64,000 bases of DNA from Adineta steineri (lineage: Eukaryota > Rotifera > Eurotatoria > Adinetida > Adinetidae), in the NCBI GenBank assembly GCA_905250115.1, contig CAJNOI010000004.1, forward strand, positions 1,340,621 through 1,404,620, read 5' to 3'. Shown piece by piece: positions 24,178-36,400 of the stretch. The first letter of the stretch is position 1; every line of letters begins with the position of its first letter. Below the pieces are notes generated by a model, which was not told the DNA's origin, searched no databases, and worked only from the letters and a program-made list of their open reading frames with translations. A program made the translations under genes and the position numbers.

Positions 24178-27100
24178 TTATGTAATTCGAATGATTGCTA
24201 ATTCACGATTAACTGCTTGTATTTCATCAAATTTTTTATTGAATATTTTCAAAAGTTTATTTGATACTTCTTCTTGTGAAACAAATAATTTCGTTACTTT
24301 TTGTCGAATTTTTTCATTTTTATCGACATTATCTTCTTTTATGTTTGCCTTAAATAAAAACAAAATCTCAAATTAAATACTATATAAAAAATAATTCATA
24401 CTTGAAAACTTTCATCGGTTACTGACATAAGTTCATCGAGATCATCTTGAGTTAAATTTAATATTTTACTTGCTGTATTCATTGCTGTATCATAACCTGG
24501 TAATGTTAATGATAATGATTCACGTTGTTTTTGATGTTCACGTGCTTTCTTTAAACTATCATTCATTTGTATATTTCGTTGAATTAATTCATTGAGAAGT
24601 TCCTAAATTAGAAAAGTTTAAAAATTCAATATAGACAAAAATTTACTTTGATAAATTTTTCATATTCATTTGAACGTTGAACTGTTCGATCTGATTCTGA
24701 TGTTATCTTTTTTAATGATTCTTGACTTTTTGTATTCAATGTTAATAATTGTTGTTCAGACAGACGACGACATGTTATTAATTCTTGATTTAATTGTTCA
24801 TTTTGTAGACGAATCTGTCGAAGTTGTTGATCATTTAAACGAAATTTTGATTGAATATCTTCAAAACGTACTTTCTATTACAATTAAATGTTTTAATTTA
24901 GAGAACAAAAAAACTAATCAATAGAATATTTTTACTAATTTTTGATGTTCGTCAATAAGTTGAGTATTTCGTGTATCAAAATCATGTTTTTCGCGTGTAA
25001 TTGCTTGTAAACGATTTTTATATGAATCAATCTGAATAAAAAAGAAACATATATATGCATATTTTTAAGCTCATTGAATTATATACAGATGTTCGTAATT
25101 TTTCTATTGTATCAGTTAATGATTTAATTCGTTCTTCATCATTCTATTTTCAAGAAAAGCAAACAAAATAGATTGAATTTCTAAAAACTATGAATTCATA
25201 CGTCATTCGTATTTTTTTCATTTGAACGATTAACATTTATTTCCATTTCATTTAAACGAGTTCTATAAGTATCAATCAATAATCGTTTACTAGCGATATC
25301 ACGTTCTGTATGTGTTAACCTAAATATAAATATAAATTTATAATTATTCGTTATCTATAAATATTACTTGTCAGTTAGTGATTGTAGATTTTTATTCAAT
25401 AGTTCATTTTCTGATTGTAATGTTTTATTTAATTTACGTTGTTGAGACGCATCATATGAAGTATTTTTAAGACGTTCATATAAATTATCCATACTATCAG
25501 TACTTATAGAATCATGATTGACTGATGTTGATTGATTTAAATGATTATTTTTAAATTTATCACATTCACCAATAAGTTTCTAGAAAATTTTGAAAAAAAT
25601 AAATAATTTAGATAAAATTGAAAAGTATAAACTTGATTTGTTGTTTTAAGAATATTAATTCGACTTAATGTTGTTATTAAACGTTGATTAAGATGTCGAT
25701 TTTCTTCTTGAGCATTTGAAAGATTATTCTCTAATTGTTCTATACGTTTTCGTAATGATGAAGACTGATTTATGAATGGAGAAGTAGAGGATTTTCGAGT
25801 AGAATTTGAATTATTAAGACGATTTTTAGTTATTAAAGTTCTTTTTAATGGTCCACCTGAAAAGAATAAAAATATATTTAATAGAATAAAATAAAAACTT
25901 TGAATAACAGACATCTTCTTATAGGTATTGATAATCGTTTTTTATGTTTAATAAATGAACTGTCATTTTCATAATTACAAAGACTACATGAACGATGTCG
26001 TCTTCGTCGTCGTTGTTTATTAGATATAAATGATTCATTTTGATAATCATCGATAAATGATGAAGTTTGATCAAGTAATAATTCTAAACATGTTTTATTA
26101 ATAATAGGTTTTTTCGGTTTTTTCTTTATTATTCGCCTATTTCTTGTTAATATTGGTGTAGTAATAATAACCTCTTTTTTATTATTTCGTTTTAATTTAT
26201 ATATTTGATCTTGTAATGCTAAAATTCGAAGTTTAGATTGTTTTAAATCATTATTTATTTGTGTTTTTTGTTGAATTAATCGTTGTTTTTCATCCACACA
26301 TAAATCAAAATCTGTTTTTAAACGTTCATGTTCAAATATTAAACATGTTCGTTCAGTTTCAAGTTCATATAATTTTTTATCAAGCTCTTCGATAAGTTGT
26401 TTTTGTTCATTATTTGTTATTGCTATTGGTGCTGATCGTGGTTGATCATCTTTATCATTTAATCGTCGTAATTCATGACGAAGTTCATCAATAACAATTA
26501 ATTGTTCATTTATTTCGACTTCTTGTAAATCAATTTTTTCATTTAAACTTAAACTAAATAAGATACAATTAGTTATAGATCATATTCACATAAATAATAT
26601 TTACTTTTCATTAGTTAATCTTGCATTTTCACGTTTAAACTTGGTTATTTCATTCCAAACATGATCATCATCTTCTTGTTTAAGTGTTTTTTTATTTAAT
26701 CCATTTGGTGTTTTTTTCCATCGTTGATCATTACATACCGAACAACTATTTTTTGTTTTCTGTATAGCTTTTCGATAAGAAAAATCTTCTTTCGTATTAT
26801 TTTGTATAATTTCATCATCTGTATAAGATTGTAATTCATCTTTAAGTGAACGATATTGTTTTTGTAAATGTTTTAAACGTAACCAACGTTTATCATGAAC
26901 TTTTTTAAAGGTTACTATTTGATCATCACGTTTAACAAGCAATTTTTGAAGATCATTATAACGATCAGTTAATGAATTCAATTTCTGCTTTAATAATTCG
27001 ACTTCTCTTGAAGAAGATAAATCAGAAACAGATGAAGATCGATTATGTCCAATATTTTCACTACAACTTTGCCAACGACTTTCATGAGATAGATGATCCT

Positions 27101-28302
27101 AGAAAAAGATTTGTTTCTAATATTATCATATGAAATAATTAAACTTACTGGTTGTAATGTATCTCGAACACGACGAAGTGTTGTTTTTAAATTTTCAATT
27201 TCCTTATCACGATCTCGTACTACCTAGAAAAGCAAATTTGTATATAAACAAATCTCCTTGATATAAAACATACATTTTGCAGATTTAAGATTTGTAATCG
27301 TAATGAATTATCTTCGAAAGTACCATCTAAATTCGAAGTAAAAATATGTTTTTTGTAAAAATAATTAAACTATACTTACTAGTTTGTTTCTTTTTATTGA
27401 AATCATTATTTTCATTTCTATATAAATATGAGAAAAATATTTCAATAAATCCTATCGACAAAAATAGTTACTTAAGAGTAGCAATAGTTTCTTCTCGTTC
27501 TTCAATTGTTGCTTTATATGAATCAAGTTTTTGTCTCCAAAGTTGAATATCAGCAGTAATACGATCAAATGTCTAACAACATCAAAATAGATACAATGAA
27601 TATTAAGAAGAAATTAAATTCACTAGAATTTTTTCTTGATTGATTGCATCAAAATTTGTTTTGTCACTTAATTCTTTTTTTAAATCACGAATTTGTTCAG
27701 ATAAACCTAAGATTTAATATATATTATAATTCCTAAAATAATGAAAATTTCTTACGTTCATTTTCATTTTGACAATCACGTATTGTTTTTTCAAATGTTT
27801 GTACTTGTAATTGATGTAATTGTTCAAATGTACATGTCTAAAAATAATTTTATTTTCTTTTTTTTCTTAGAAGAAATCAAATAAATCACCTTCTCTCGAA
27901 ATTCTTGTAATTTTTCTTCAATTATATGAAATTCAGCATTACGTTTTTTTAATGTATCAGCTAAAGATTGTTCACTACAATAGAATATGTATAAAATATA
28001 TAAATATTAATAATTCTATTTAACCGTTCTTCAAGTTTATTAATTGAAGCATTTTTTTCTTGAATAACTCGTTCAAGTTTTTCAATTAATTGTTCACGAT
28101 TTTGAAATCGAAGTTCATCAGTGTTCAAAAATATGGATCGATGTTCATTTCTATGGCTTATTTCATACTTCAGTTCATCCGATATTTGAATATCATTCAC
28201 ATCAGCCATGCAATTGAACGTTGAACGGATGGAGAAAAAAAATTCATCATGTACATTCTCTTTCGGTTGTCTTAGTGATCCTCTTTCCATTGGTATAGAC
28301 AT
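24178..28302 (-). CDS. Long coiled-coil protein, many small exons, possibly centriolar or cytoskeletal
   Basis: The gene starts MSIPMERGSLRQPKENV at 28302 and ends at a stop at 24178. About 18 exons are separated by introns of roughly 45-60 nt; the largest exons are about 27098-26607 and 26553-25920. Nearly all exons carry heptad-like stretches rich in Leu, Glu, Lys, Gln and Asn (QLIEKLERVIQEKNASINKL; LEETVs of this kind repeat to the end), so a long parallel coiled coil of well over 900 residues is expected. Two Cys pairs interrupt it: NSCSVCNDQRW and HRSCSLCNYEN, CxxC knuckles that could bind a metal together. Near the C-terminus is LNLTQDDLDELMSVTDE, reminiscent of centriole-associated coiled-coil proteins such as centlein, but this is too weak for a name. 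The exon list is hand-made and single boundaries may shift by a few bases. Confidence 0.72.
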
Positions 28303-28683
28303 TTAAATAGTGCACAAGTGTGTTGAACGATTGAAATGAATAAAAAGAAAAACATAAAGTATGTTCGCGGTTTTTAAATTAAGTGACTTCAAACGAGTGT
28401 ATTGAATTTATTTTTAAAATAAAATTTAATTTAAAATCCTTGTTCTTTGTTATTTAAAAAGAAAACCGTCGGACTACAATAGTATAAATTTACTAGGTGA
28501 TCTATTTGTTATGTCTTTGTTCTATTTGAATATCTATATCTATCTATATATATCCTTTCTTCTAGATTCTCGATTCTTCTTTCTCGTCGATCATTTTATA
28601 ACATTAGTTCTAATTGAAAAGATCGACTAAAAGTAATGCACACAAAATTTTCATAATTTATTTATATATATCTTATTATAGAA
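28303..28683. promoter_or_regulatory. Divergent promoter between coiled-coil gene and AT-hook gene
   Basis: A 380-bp AT-rich interval separates two head-to-head genes, so it should drive both. TATATAT-rich tracts lie at about 28540-28555 and 28660-28670. An acceptor-like TTATTATAG ends at 28681, two bases before the plus-strand ATG, suggesting either a 5'UTR intron or a trans-splice site. No defined factor site is claimed. Confidence 0.5.
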
Positions 28684-30932
28684 ATGGTATTCAAAAAAGG
28701 AACAAATTCTAAAGCATCAACAACAGCTTCAAATGAAACTGATATGGATACAAAACATATGCGATTAGTTAGTATTTTTTTTCTTTGAATGAATATTTAT
28801 TTATTCTATTGTACAATATTATTTATAGAGAGATCAAGATGAAGAAAATCAAGATCAAAATGAAAATAATGAACATTCAGATTCAAAAAAAGATGCTTCT
28901 GATGTTAGTGTTCTTTTTGATCTATTTTTATTCATAAGTAATTTCTTATCTTTATTATATAGAATAATACGGCTGCTGAACCAATTCGAAAATCTGAAGT
29001 TGAAGTACTTCAAGAAGAAGCAGCTGATGTAAAAAGAATTTTATATCATGTCTTTTCTATAATTATATATCAATGAAATTTTAGTTTCTTGAACATGCAA
29101 ATAAAAATTCTCGTATCATTGAAGAATTATTAGAAAAAGATATCGAAAATAAAACATCATCGAAACCAACTGATCCTCGAAGTGGCAAACACCAATCACC
29201 TAAAATGACGTCTGAACAAGACGAAGGAGAAGGTAATTAAATATATATATTTAACACAAAAAAATTTCTTGTTATTAAATAGATAATACAGAAGAAGATG
29301 AAAGCAAATCTACTTCTAATAAACGTAAAGGTGCTGCACAAAAAAAGACAACAAATGATGATACCGAACAAAAAGAAACCGGTGATGATAATACTGAAAA
29401 TGAAGGTACATCACCCAACAAGAAAGCAAAAGGTAGACCTGGCCGTAAACCAGCTCCAAAAAGCAAAACTAATAGTCAAGAAGCTGATAATGAAACTGGT
29501 AATGATTATAATTAATATTTAATGAATATTTTATTTGATTTTCGCAGGTACTGGCGATGATGATAATAATGACAATGAAGCTGCATCATCATCAACGGAC
29601 AAGGCCAAGGGTAAACGTGGTCGCAAGCCTGGTCAAACTAATAAAAATACAAAAAGTGATCAAGAAGGTAAACATAGTCATTATTTACAAAGAATATTTA
29701 ATTAATCAATGTTTTTTTTAGTTACTGGTGATGATGAAAATGATACTGAAAATAAAAATGCTTCACCAAGTAAAATGGCTAAAAATAAATCAAATGAAAA
29801 AAATAAGAATAATAATCAAGAAATCGACAATGAAACTGGTAACAGAACAATATGAACTAGAAAGAAAAAGATTTCATTTATCTTTATAGGTACTGGTGAA
29901 GATGATGATAATGAAAATGAAGAAAAATCACCAAATAAGCGAGGTCGAGGTCGACCTGCTCGTAAACAAGGTGCAAAAACAACAGCATCAAAAAAAGATA
30001 CCGATCAAGAAGCTGAAAATGGTAATTAATAACGATAAAATACTGTTGAAAATTCATTTTAATATTTCTAGTTACTGGTGAAGATAATACTGAAAGTGAC
30101 GGCCAATCACCAAATAAAAAAGCTAAAGGTAGACCAGGCCGTAAAGCAGGTCAAACCAATAAAAGTACAACAAAGAAAAATACTGATCAAGAAGCTGATA
30201 ATGATACTGGTAATTTTCAAAGATAATTTGTATTATATATTCTACTGGAATCTTTTGTAGCTACTGGTGATGACGATAATGTTGAAAATGAAGATGCATC
30301 ACCAAGTAAGAGAGGCCGAGGTCGACCAGCTCGTAAACAAGGCCAAAAAAATAAAAATAACGATCAAGAAGTTGATCATGATTATGGTAATTTTTTTGAG
30401 TTTGTCTCTTTTCAATAGAAATTCTTCTATTTCTCTTCTTCTTCTTCTAGAAATGAAAGATGAAAGTGAAACAACTTCATCAAGTAAAAAAGCTTCAACT
30501 ACTCGTAAAGGTAAAGGTATTGGTTCACCAGAAAAAGCTCATGAAAATGATGAATCTGATAAAATGGCTGAAGATGAACTCGGCTTATCTGAAGATGAAA
30601 ATTCAGCTGATGATAAGCAAAATAATGCAACAACAAAGAAAGGACCAACAAAACGATCTGCTCCATCATCAGACAAGAAAACTGGTAAAAAACGCAGTGC
30701 TGAAGATGATCCATTTGAAGATCGAACAAATGATAATGATAGTGCAGAAGCTGAAGTTAATTCTGAAGATGGTTAGTCTAATACTATCGAATACTATTCA
30801 ATATTCATTGATTTTCTATATATAGATGAACCACCAGCTAAACAAGCAAGAAAAGGTCGTCCAGCTAATAAAGCTCCATCATCAGGTAGTAAAACAAATG
30901 GTCGTCCAGCCAAAAAAACCAAAACTTCATAA
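28684..30932 (+). CDS. Acidic nuclear protein with an array of AT-hooks encoded by tandem phase-1 exons
   Basis: Twelve exons join without a break to 549 residues: 28684-28767, 28829-28903, 28963-29028, 29085-29232, 29283-29498, 29548-29667, 29722-29838, 29890-30021, 30072-30209, 30261-30386, 30451-30771 and 30826-30932. Introns 4 to 11 are all phase 1. Exons 5-10 each follow one template: acidic TGDD-NENE start, an S-P-x-K site, a basic core, then a DQEADNETG-like end. Cores are KGRPGRKP (exon 5), GKRGRKPG (6), RGRGRPARK (8), KGRPGRKAG (9) and RGRGRPARK (10); exon 7 has lost the core. Exon 12 adds KGRPANK and NGRPAKK. AT-hooks bind the minor groove of AT-rich DNA, and S-P-x-K is a CDK consensus, as in HMGA proteins. 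No catalytic domain is present. A chromatin architectural role is inferred. Confidence 0.85.
29283..30386 (+). repeat. Tandem array of six homologous exons (AT-hook units)
   Basis: Exons of 216, 120, 117, 132, 138 and 126 nt share start, end and intron phase. Each one after the first begins within two bases of ACTGG(T/C)GA right after its acceptor. Exons 8 and 10 are nearly the same type (RGRGRPARK), and exons 5 and 9 share KAKGRPGRK, so blocks of exons rather than single exons may have been copied. The introns between them are about 48-64 nt and look unrelated in sequence. Confidence 0.75.
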
Positions 30933-31338
30933 ACAAACAACTATTCATAATCATCATCAATACTATTGACAATTATAATAACAATATGTATATTCATATA
31001 TATTTCTTTTTATATCGTGTCGATAATTGTAGTCCTTTTTTTTCTATGTTTTCCTTTACTGACTTCTCCTAATAATCAAATATGTGTTTTTCTTTTTTTT
31101 TAAATTTGTCTTATATAAATTCCAGCTCGTATGTATGTATGTGTGATTAAAATATGAAGAAATTGAATGATGATCTTAAATGTTATTTTGTTTGTATCAT
31201 TAAGAGAATAGAATACTAATATATATATATATGTCATTTTGTTAAATTTACGAACAAAATATATGTACTTCATTACTGCATTTTACTCATTATCATTTCC
31301 TTTGAAAAAGAAAAACATCTTTTTTTTGTTTTGTTAAA
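30933..31338. other. Convergent 3' flanks of AT-hook and DNase genes
   Basis: About 400 bp, strongly AT-rich, with long T-runs and a (TA)n tract near 31220. It must hold both 3'UTRs and polyadenylation signals. Nothing else is recognised. Confidence 0.5.
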
Positions 31339-32382
31339 TCAGAAATTTATGTCAAATTTAATTGGAAGATGATCACTTATACCAAGAGCTTGTTCCATTG
31401 TCATACCAAATCGTTGTGGAAAATCAACTGTTGTATTACTTCTCGGTACAATTGCTTTAACGAATTTATCTCCATTAATAAAAATACGATCGTATGTACA
31501 TGTTTGTCGTGTATTTGTTTTCACTTCATTATTAATCACCCAAGTAAAATCAGCAAAATCAATTGAACTAAAGAAAAAGAATATCTTTGAAATAGAACAA
31601 AAATTATATTGTAACTAACCGAAGTGTTCCTTGACGTGTTAGTGAAATATAGGTACAATCAGCATTAAAATCACCCATAATTAAAATTGGATGATTGGTT
31701 TTTAAATTTGGTTTATTAGTACTTGTTGCACCAATAACATTCGCTGCTAAAGCTTGAGATAATGATGTTGATGTATCAGTAAAATAACGAGGATTCTTAA
31801 GAATAAAATCATGTATAACACGACGCATATCAAGTAATTCTTGATAGGCTGAATCAGGTCGTAAATGAACATCCATAATAGTAAAATATCTCACACCAGA
31901 TGAACCTGGCTTTGTCACTTCGAATGTACCAATAAAACTAAAAATTTATATGAAAAAGAATAAAAAAAGATGAATCAATTCATTTCTTACGGTGGTCGTT
32001 CAAAATAATCTTGAACATCATTATAAAGATAATAGTCAATTAATTTAACACCTGATGTTGATTCACGATTGAAAAATATATATTGTTCTTTTGTTGATGT
32101 ACGTCCAACACGTTCACTTAATGTCATTGTATATGGTTTTGATTTCGATATTTTATTCAATGCATCAAATAAAACATATGGAGCTTTAATTGCTGCATCA
32201 GTAATTTCTTGAATAACTGCAACATCAAAATCATTTAAAATTTTAGCAACAAGATCTGTTAATGTTTCATTGGCTGATTTCTTAGGTCCATATTGTTGTA
32301 AATTAAATGAACCAAATCGAACAGCAGAAATATTTATAGCTAATACAACTAATAAGAATACAATGCTGAAAATAATTCGCAT
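31339..32382 (-). CDS. Secreted DNase I-like endonuclease
   Basis: Three exons (32382-31991, 31937-31620, 31567-31339) give about 312 residues. I start at the second ATG (32382) because MRIIFSIVFLLVVLAINISA is a clean signal peptide; an upstream in-frame ATG at 32406 would add eight residues. The protein is an exonuclease-endonuclease-phosphatase fold member of the DNase I branch. The key blocks are in order: FGSFNLQQYG, the metal-binding Glu in VIQEITD, the catalytic His in MDVHLRPDSAY, GDFNADCTYIS with the Asp and Asn pair, TYDRIFING, and the C-terminal GISDHLPIKF with the second His. All expected active-site residues are therefore present and the enzyme is probably active on extracellular DNA. 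Its length (about 290 mature residues) is normal for the family. The product may act in digestion or defence (inference). Confidence 0.92.
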
Positions 32383-33405
32383 TTTTATTCTTACGATTTC
32401 TATCAATAATGATTTTTACATATGCTTGTTTTTATAATTTATAGTATTACTCTCTCTTTTTTTCGTTAGTAATACTTTAATATTTGTTGTAACCTTGAGA
32501 AGAGAAGAAACAGAGCATATTTTTCCTTTTTATGAATCACTCTCTCGAAATTCTATAGTATACAGGTAAGCCCAAAAGCTAAAATTATTTTTATTACTAC
32601 GTCAATAACAAATATTTTATTAGTCCTGGGTTGAAATACGGCTGAAAAAAATGAAATGTGTTCGATTTTCCGTTAATATTAAGATCAAATTGCTTTACTT
32701 TGTCTTTATCAATAATATAGCCTTATCTGATTGTCATAAAAATAGAAAAAAGGGTTATAGGGCAATAGATAAAGATTTTGTAAAATTTAAAATACTCATT
32801 GCCTTAAATATGGATTCAGTGATTTAAATTATAACTGACTTCGACATAAAATCTTTCAGATTCAATATATATTACCGAAATAATTATATAAACTCTTCTT
32901 TTGGAAATTCTTATATACATTTCCGTAGATATTTTGTTTATTATATCTCATCTTAGTTTCACATACGTAAAAATAGAAAAAAAAAGAAAACTGAACTCTT
33001 ATTGTTTGTTGTGTAAAGAAGACCATCCTCAAACACAAATAGCCGAGTGAAAAAATAGATGTAAAACAAACAAACAAACAAAAAAAAAGAAGGATGAAGA
33101 TATGTGTATGACGTATAGAGACGGTATAAGGAGTTGAACAAAAAAAAAGAAAGAACAGCTTTAACAATTGAACAAAAAAAATTGTATATATAACAGACAA
33201 TACACACAGGTACACATATATATATATATGATCATTCGCCAAGAAAGATAGACAAAAAAAAACATAGATTTCGTTGTTGTTTTTGAATGAAGTTATCTGG
33301 TGAAGAAAATAATATAAAAAAAGAAATGTTTAGTGACATATTAACAGTAATGGCACGTTGTTTGAGATTGGATAACAGAAGGTAAAGATATTTCATAAAT
33401 CTGAT
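32383..33405. other. Intergenic spacer, low complexity
   Basis: About 1 kb between the DNase start and the supervillin stop. It contains A-rich tracts with CAAACAAACAAACAAA near 33066 and a (TA)n tract at 33220-33229. Long open frames here on the minus strand are Phe/Tyr-rich products of these A-runs and I do not accept them. No gene seen. Confidence 0.55.
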
Positions 33406-36400
33406 TTAAAAGAAACCAAGTGGTTTTTTAATATTTGTTTGTTTCCAATAAGGTAACGCATAATATTCATCTTTTGTCATATGAAATTCTTTCTGAAAAA
33501 AATAAAATAAAATTTAATTTAAATAAGACAAACAAAAAGAAATTAATTAATTATACTTGAAAATCATCATCCGAAAGATAAAATTCAATTTTTGATGGAT
33601 CAACACCTTTAAAATATAAAAAAAACAATATTTATTGAAAAATATAAACAAATCTAAAACCTTCTGGTAATGGACGAGCCCGTAGTTCTTCAACTGTATA
33701 CTGTTCACGACATAAATCTTTAAGCATATCTGGAACTGAATCTTTTTGATTTAAATTTTTGCCTTCCTATAAATAAATATTTTTTTTTATCAAAGAATAT
33801 TCAATAAATACAACTAACTAATTGATTTTGTTGTTTAGCTTTCATATTAATTGTCCATTTCGGAAATAAATTAATAAAATCAATTGGTTCTAAACCAGCA
33901 TATACTATTGAACAAGGTAAATCAACAGTAGATGAACCAGTTTTTGCTAGGGAAAAAAAAGCAGACGTTAAATTCTTATTAAAATATTAAAATAATTATT
34001 TTACTTTTACAATATTCAACAGCTGTACGAAAAGCACAACGACGTTCAGCTGAAAAACGTATATCTCTTGGACCACCAGCTTGCATATTTGCATTATTAA
34101 GTTGTATATCAATTTCATCATCAGATAGATCATTCCAACCTTGCCAAATATATAATTCAGTATCAGCATCAATTAAACATAATGCTGGTTGTTGAAGATC
34201 ATATAGATCACTTTGAGTAAATGGAAATGCTGATATATGTTTAGGAGATCGAAGAGGATAGAGAAGTTCTTGAGCAACAAATGGACCATGAAGACTTGAT
34301 AAATGAAATATACGCATAGTTGTAGTTAAAATTTTATTTGATCGAACTAGAGAGAAAAAACAAGCAGTAAATAAAACATTCTTTATTATCTTTCTGTAAT
34401 TATGAAATTCATTACCATTTAATAAAGAATAATATTTTCGTTGATGTACTGGTTCATTGAATGCATTCCAAAATACATTTGTTTCATTACCTTCTTGCAT
34501 TTCAGTAAATTCAATAAACTCTTTTTCACTATTAAAATGAAATTCGTCTGGACGTCTGAAATAGAATAATATTTAATTTTTTAAGTCAATAGTATGTAGA
34601 TTTAACAAACTTTGTACGTAATTTCATTGCTGATTTATGAGCTAATAGTTTTTGTTCCTCTGTTGTACCACAACCATGCCAAAGTAACATGAAGTTGTCT
34701 GCATTATTTATCAATAAAAATGATGTACGACTGCGTAAATTTGTTGTATCAATATTTAATTCCCACCAATGATTTTCAACATCAATTTCACCAAGAAATA
34801 CATAAAGATGCCAATTATTTTTCTTTTGATTTGATTGATTACGTTTACCCAAATGAATTGTTAATGTTCCATCAAATAATTGTAAAAATGTTGCTTCTTC
34901 ATGTTCTTGTATAACATGAATCTAAAGAAGAAAAGAAAATGTAATATTCTTTTCCTTTTATATCTTAGAAAGAAAGATTTGACTTACATGTGGTCCTTTT
35001 TCTTCATCCAAAAACACGGTCATCAATGCTGAAAGACCTTTTTCATTAGGACTTGCATTAATACCTTGCCATATCCAATAGGCAACACGATCTCGACCAG
35101 TATCTGTTTTTCGCATAGATGCTTGACCAGTTTTTATTGAATGAAAACCTATTTAAATAAATAGATACACAGTTAGACTAGAAAAATTCTATAATTTGAC
35201 TATTTTATTTAACAACTAATCGATTAACCTGTAAAAAATGAAAGATCTGTTAAATTCAAGTTTCACTCTCAGTTAGTTTAATAAGTATCTTATTAATATT
35301 ATAGGAGACATGACATAGGCTAATATTTGAAGAATGTGGTAACTAGTGTTCATCTTCACTTGAGAAACTACTTTGTAGTATTTACCTGATGCGACTAATT
35401 TATATCTCCATCGAATAATATATACATCATCTGTATGAAATTGTCCATAACTAGAATTATCTACTTCATGACGTTCATTTTCACTAACATGCCAAAGATT
35501 TAATGATATTGTTTGAACATCATGGCCACGTAATTCAACTGGATCATACCTTTATCCAAAAAAAGAAACATAATAATATTCAATATTTTGTTATTTATTA
35601 AACTAATACAAACCAATTTTTTCCACGACCTAAATTTGATTGTTCAAGTATCATATTTACTGGATTATCTTGTTTAGCAAGCATTTTATTCACATCAGCT
35701 GGTTTAAGCATTTCAACAATTGATGGTGGCTACAGAAAAAAGAAAAGTTCATTTAAATAAATAAAAACTTCTTTTGAAAATATTTAAATTCATACACGTC
35801 TTGCTGATGGTATACGATTAACATTATTAGCAGCATCATTAATAGGTTTAAGCTCTTTAAGATCACCAGGCCAATCATAAAATTTTCCTTTAAATAATAA
35901 TGTTTCAACATTTTGATTTTGTTTACCAAATACACACCATACTGGTCTTTTACTACCCGTTTGATTTCCAGCTTCACTTTTATCTACGCAAATAAAAACA
36001 ATAAATTAATTATATACATTTTATTCATTATTTTTCTTACCATCTAATGGATCGAATGGATTAATTAAACATTCCGAAAAATCATATGGATCATTCCATA
36101 ATTGTTGTGCTAATTGTAAACCTATATTACGTTTTGTTTTATCAGCATATTTGCCATTCCATACATATACTTCGGAACCAAAATCAAAAACAAATACTTC
36201 ATTTGGATCAAGAATTTTAACTGATAATGAACGAAAACAAAAATCATCTAATGGTATAAGCATATCATTATCAAGACGATAGACACGATTTAATTCCATA
36301 ACATTAGCTTCATAATAATCATCATCAATGACACTATCGAGTGTTTTAAAATTTTCATCATCACCATGTAACATATCAGCAAATTCAGCATAAATATCAG

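Noticed and set aside
29283-30386. Regularly spaced ACTGGTGA words considered as a non-coding repeat array
   Set aside because: Each word sits just after a splice acceptor and is read in the same frame; they are exon starts of one gene.
30460-30825. Long open frame overlapping the AT-hook gene in another frame
   Set aside because: Lys/Gln/Leu-rich shadow of exon 11 and its intron; no splice or start evidence, and the annotated frame fits the exon template.
32862-33242. Phe/Tyr-rich minus-strand open frames
   Set aside because: Products of A-rich tracts between two genes; composition is not that of a real membrane protein and no clean start context exists.
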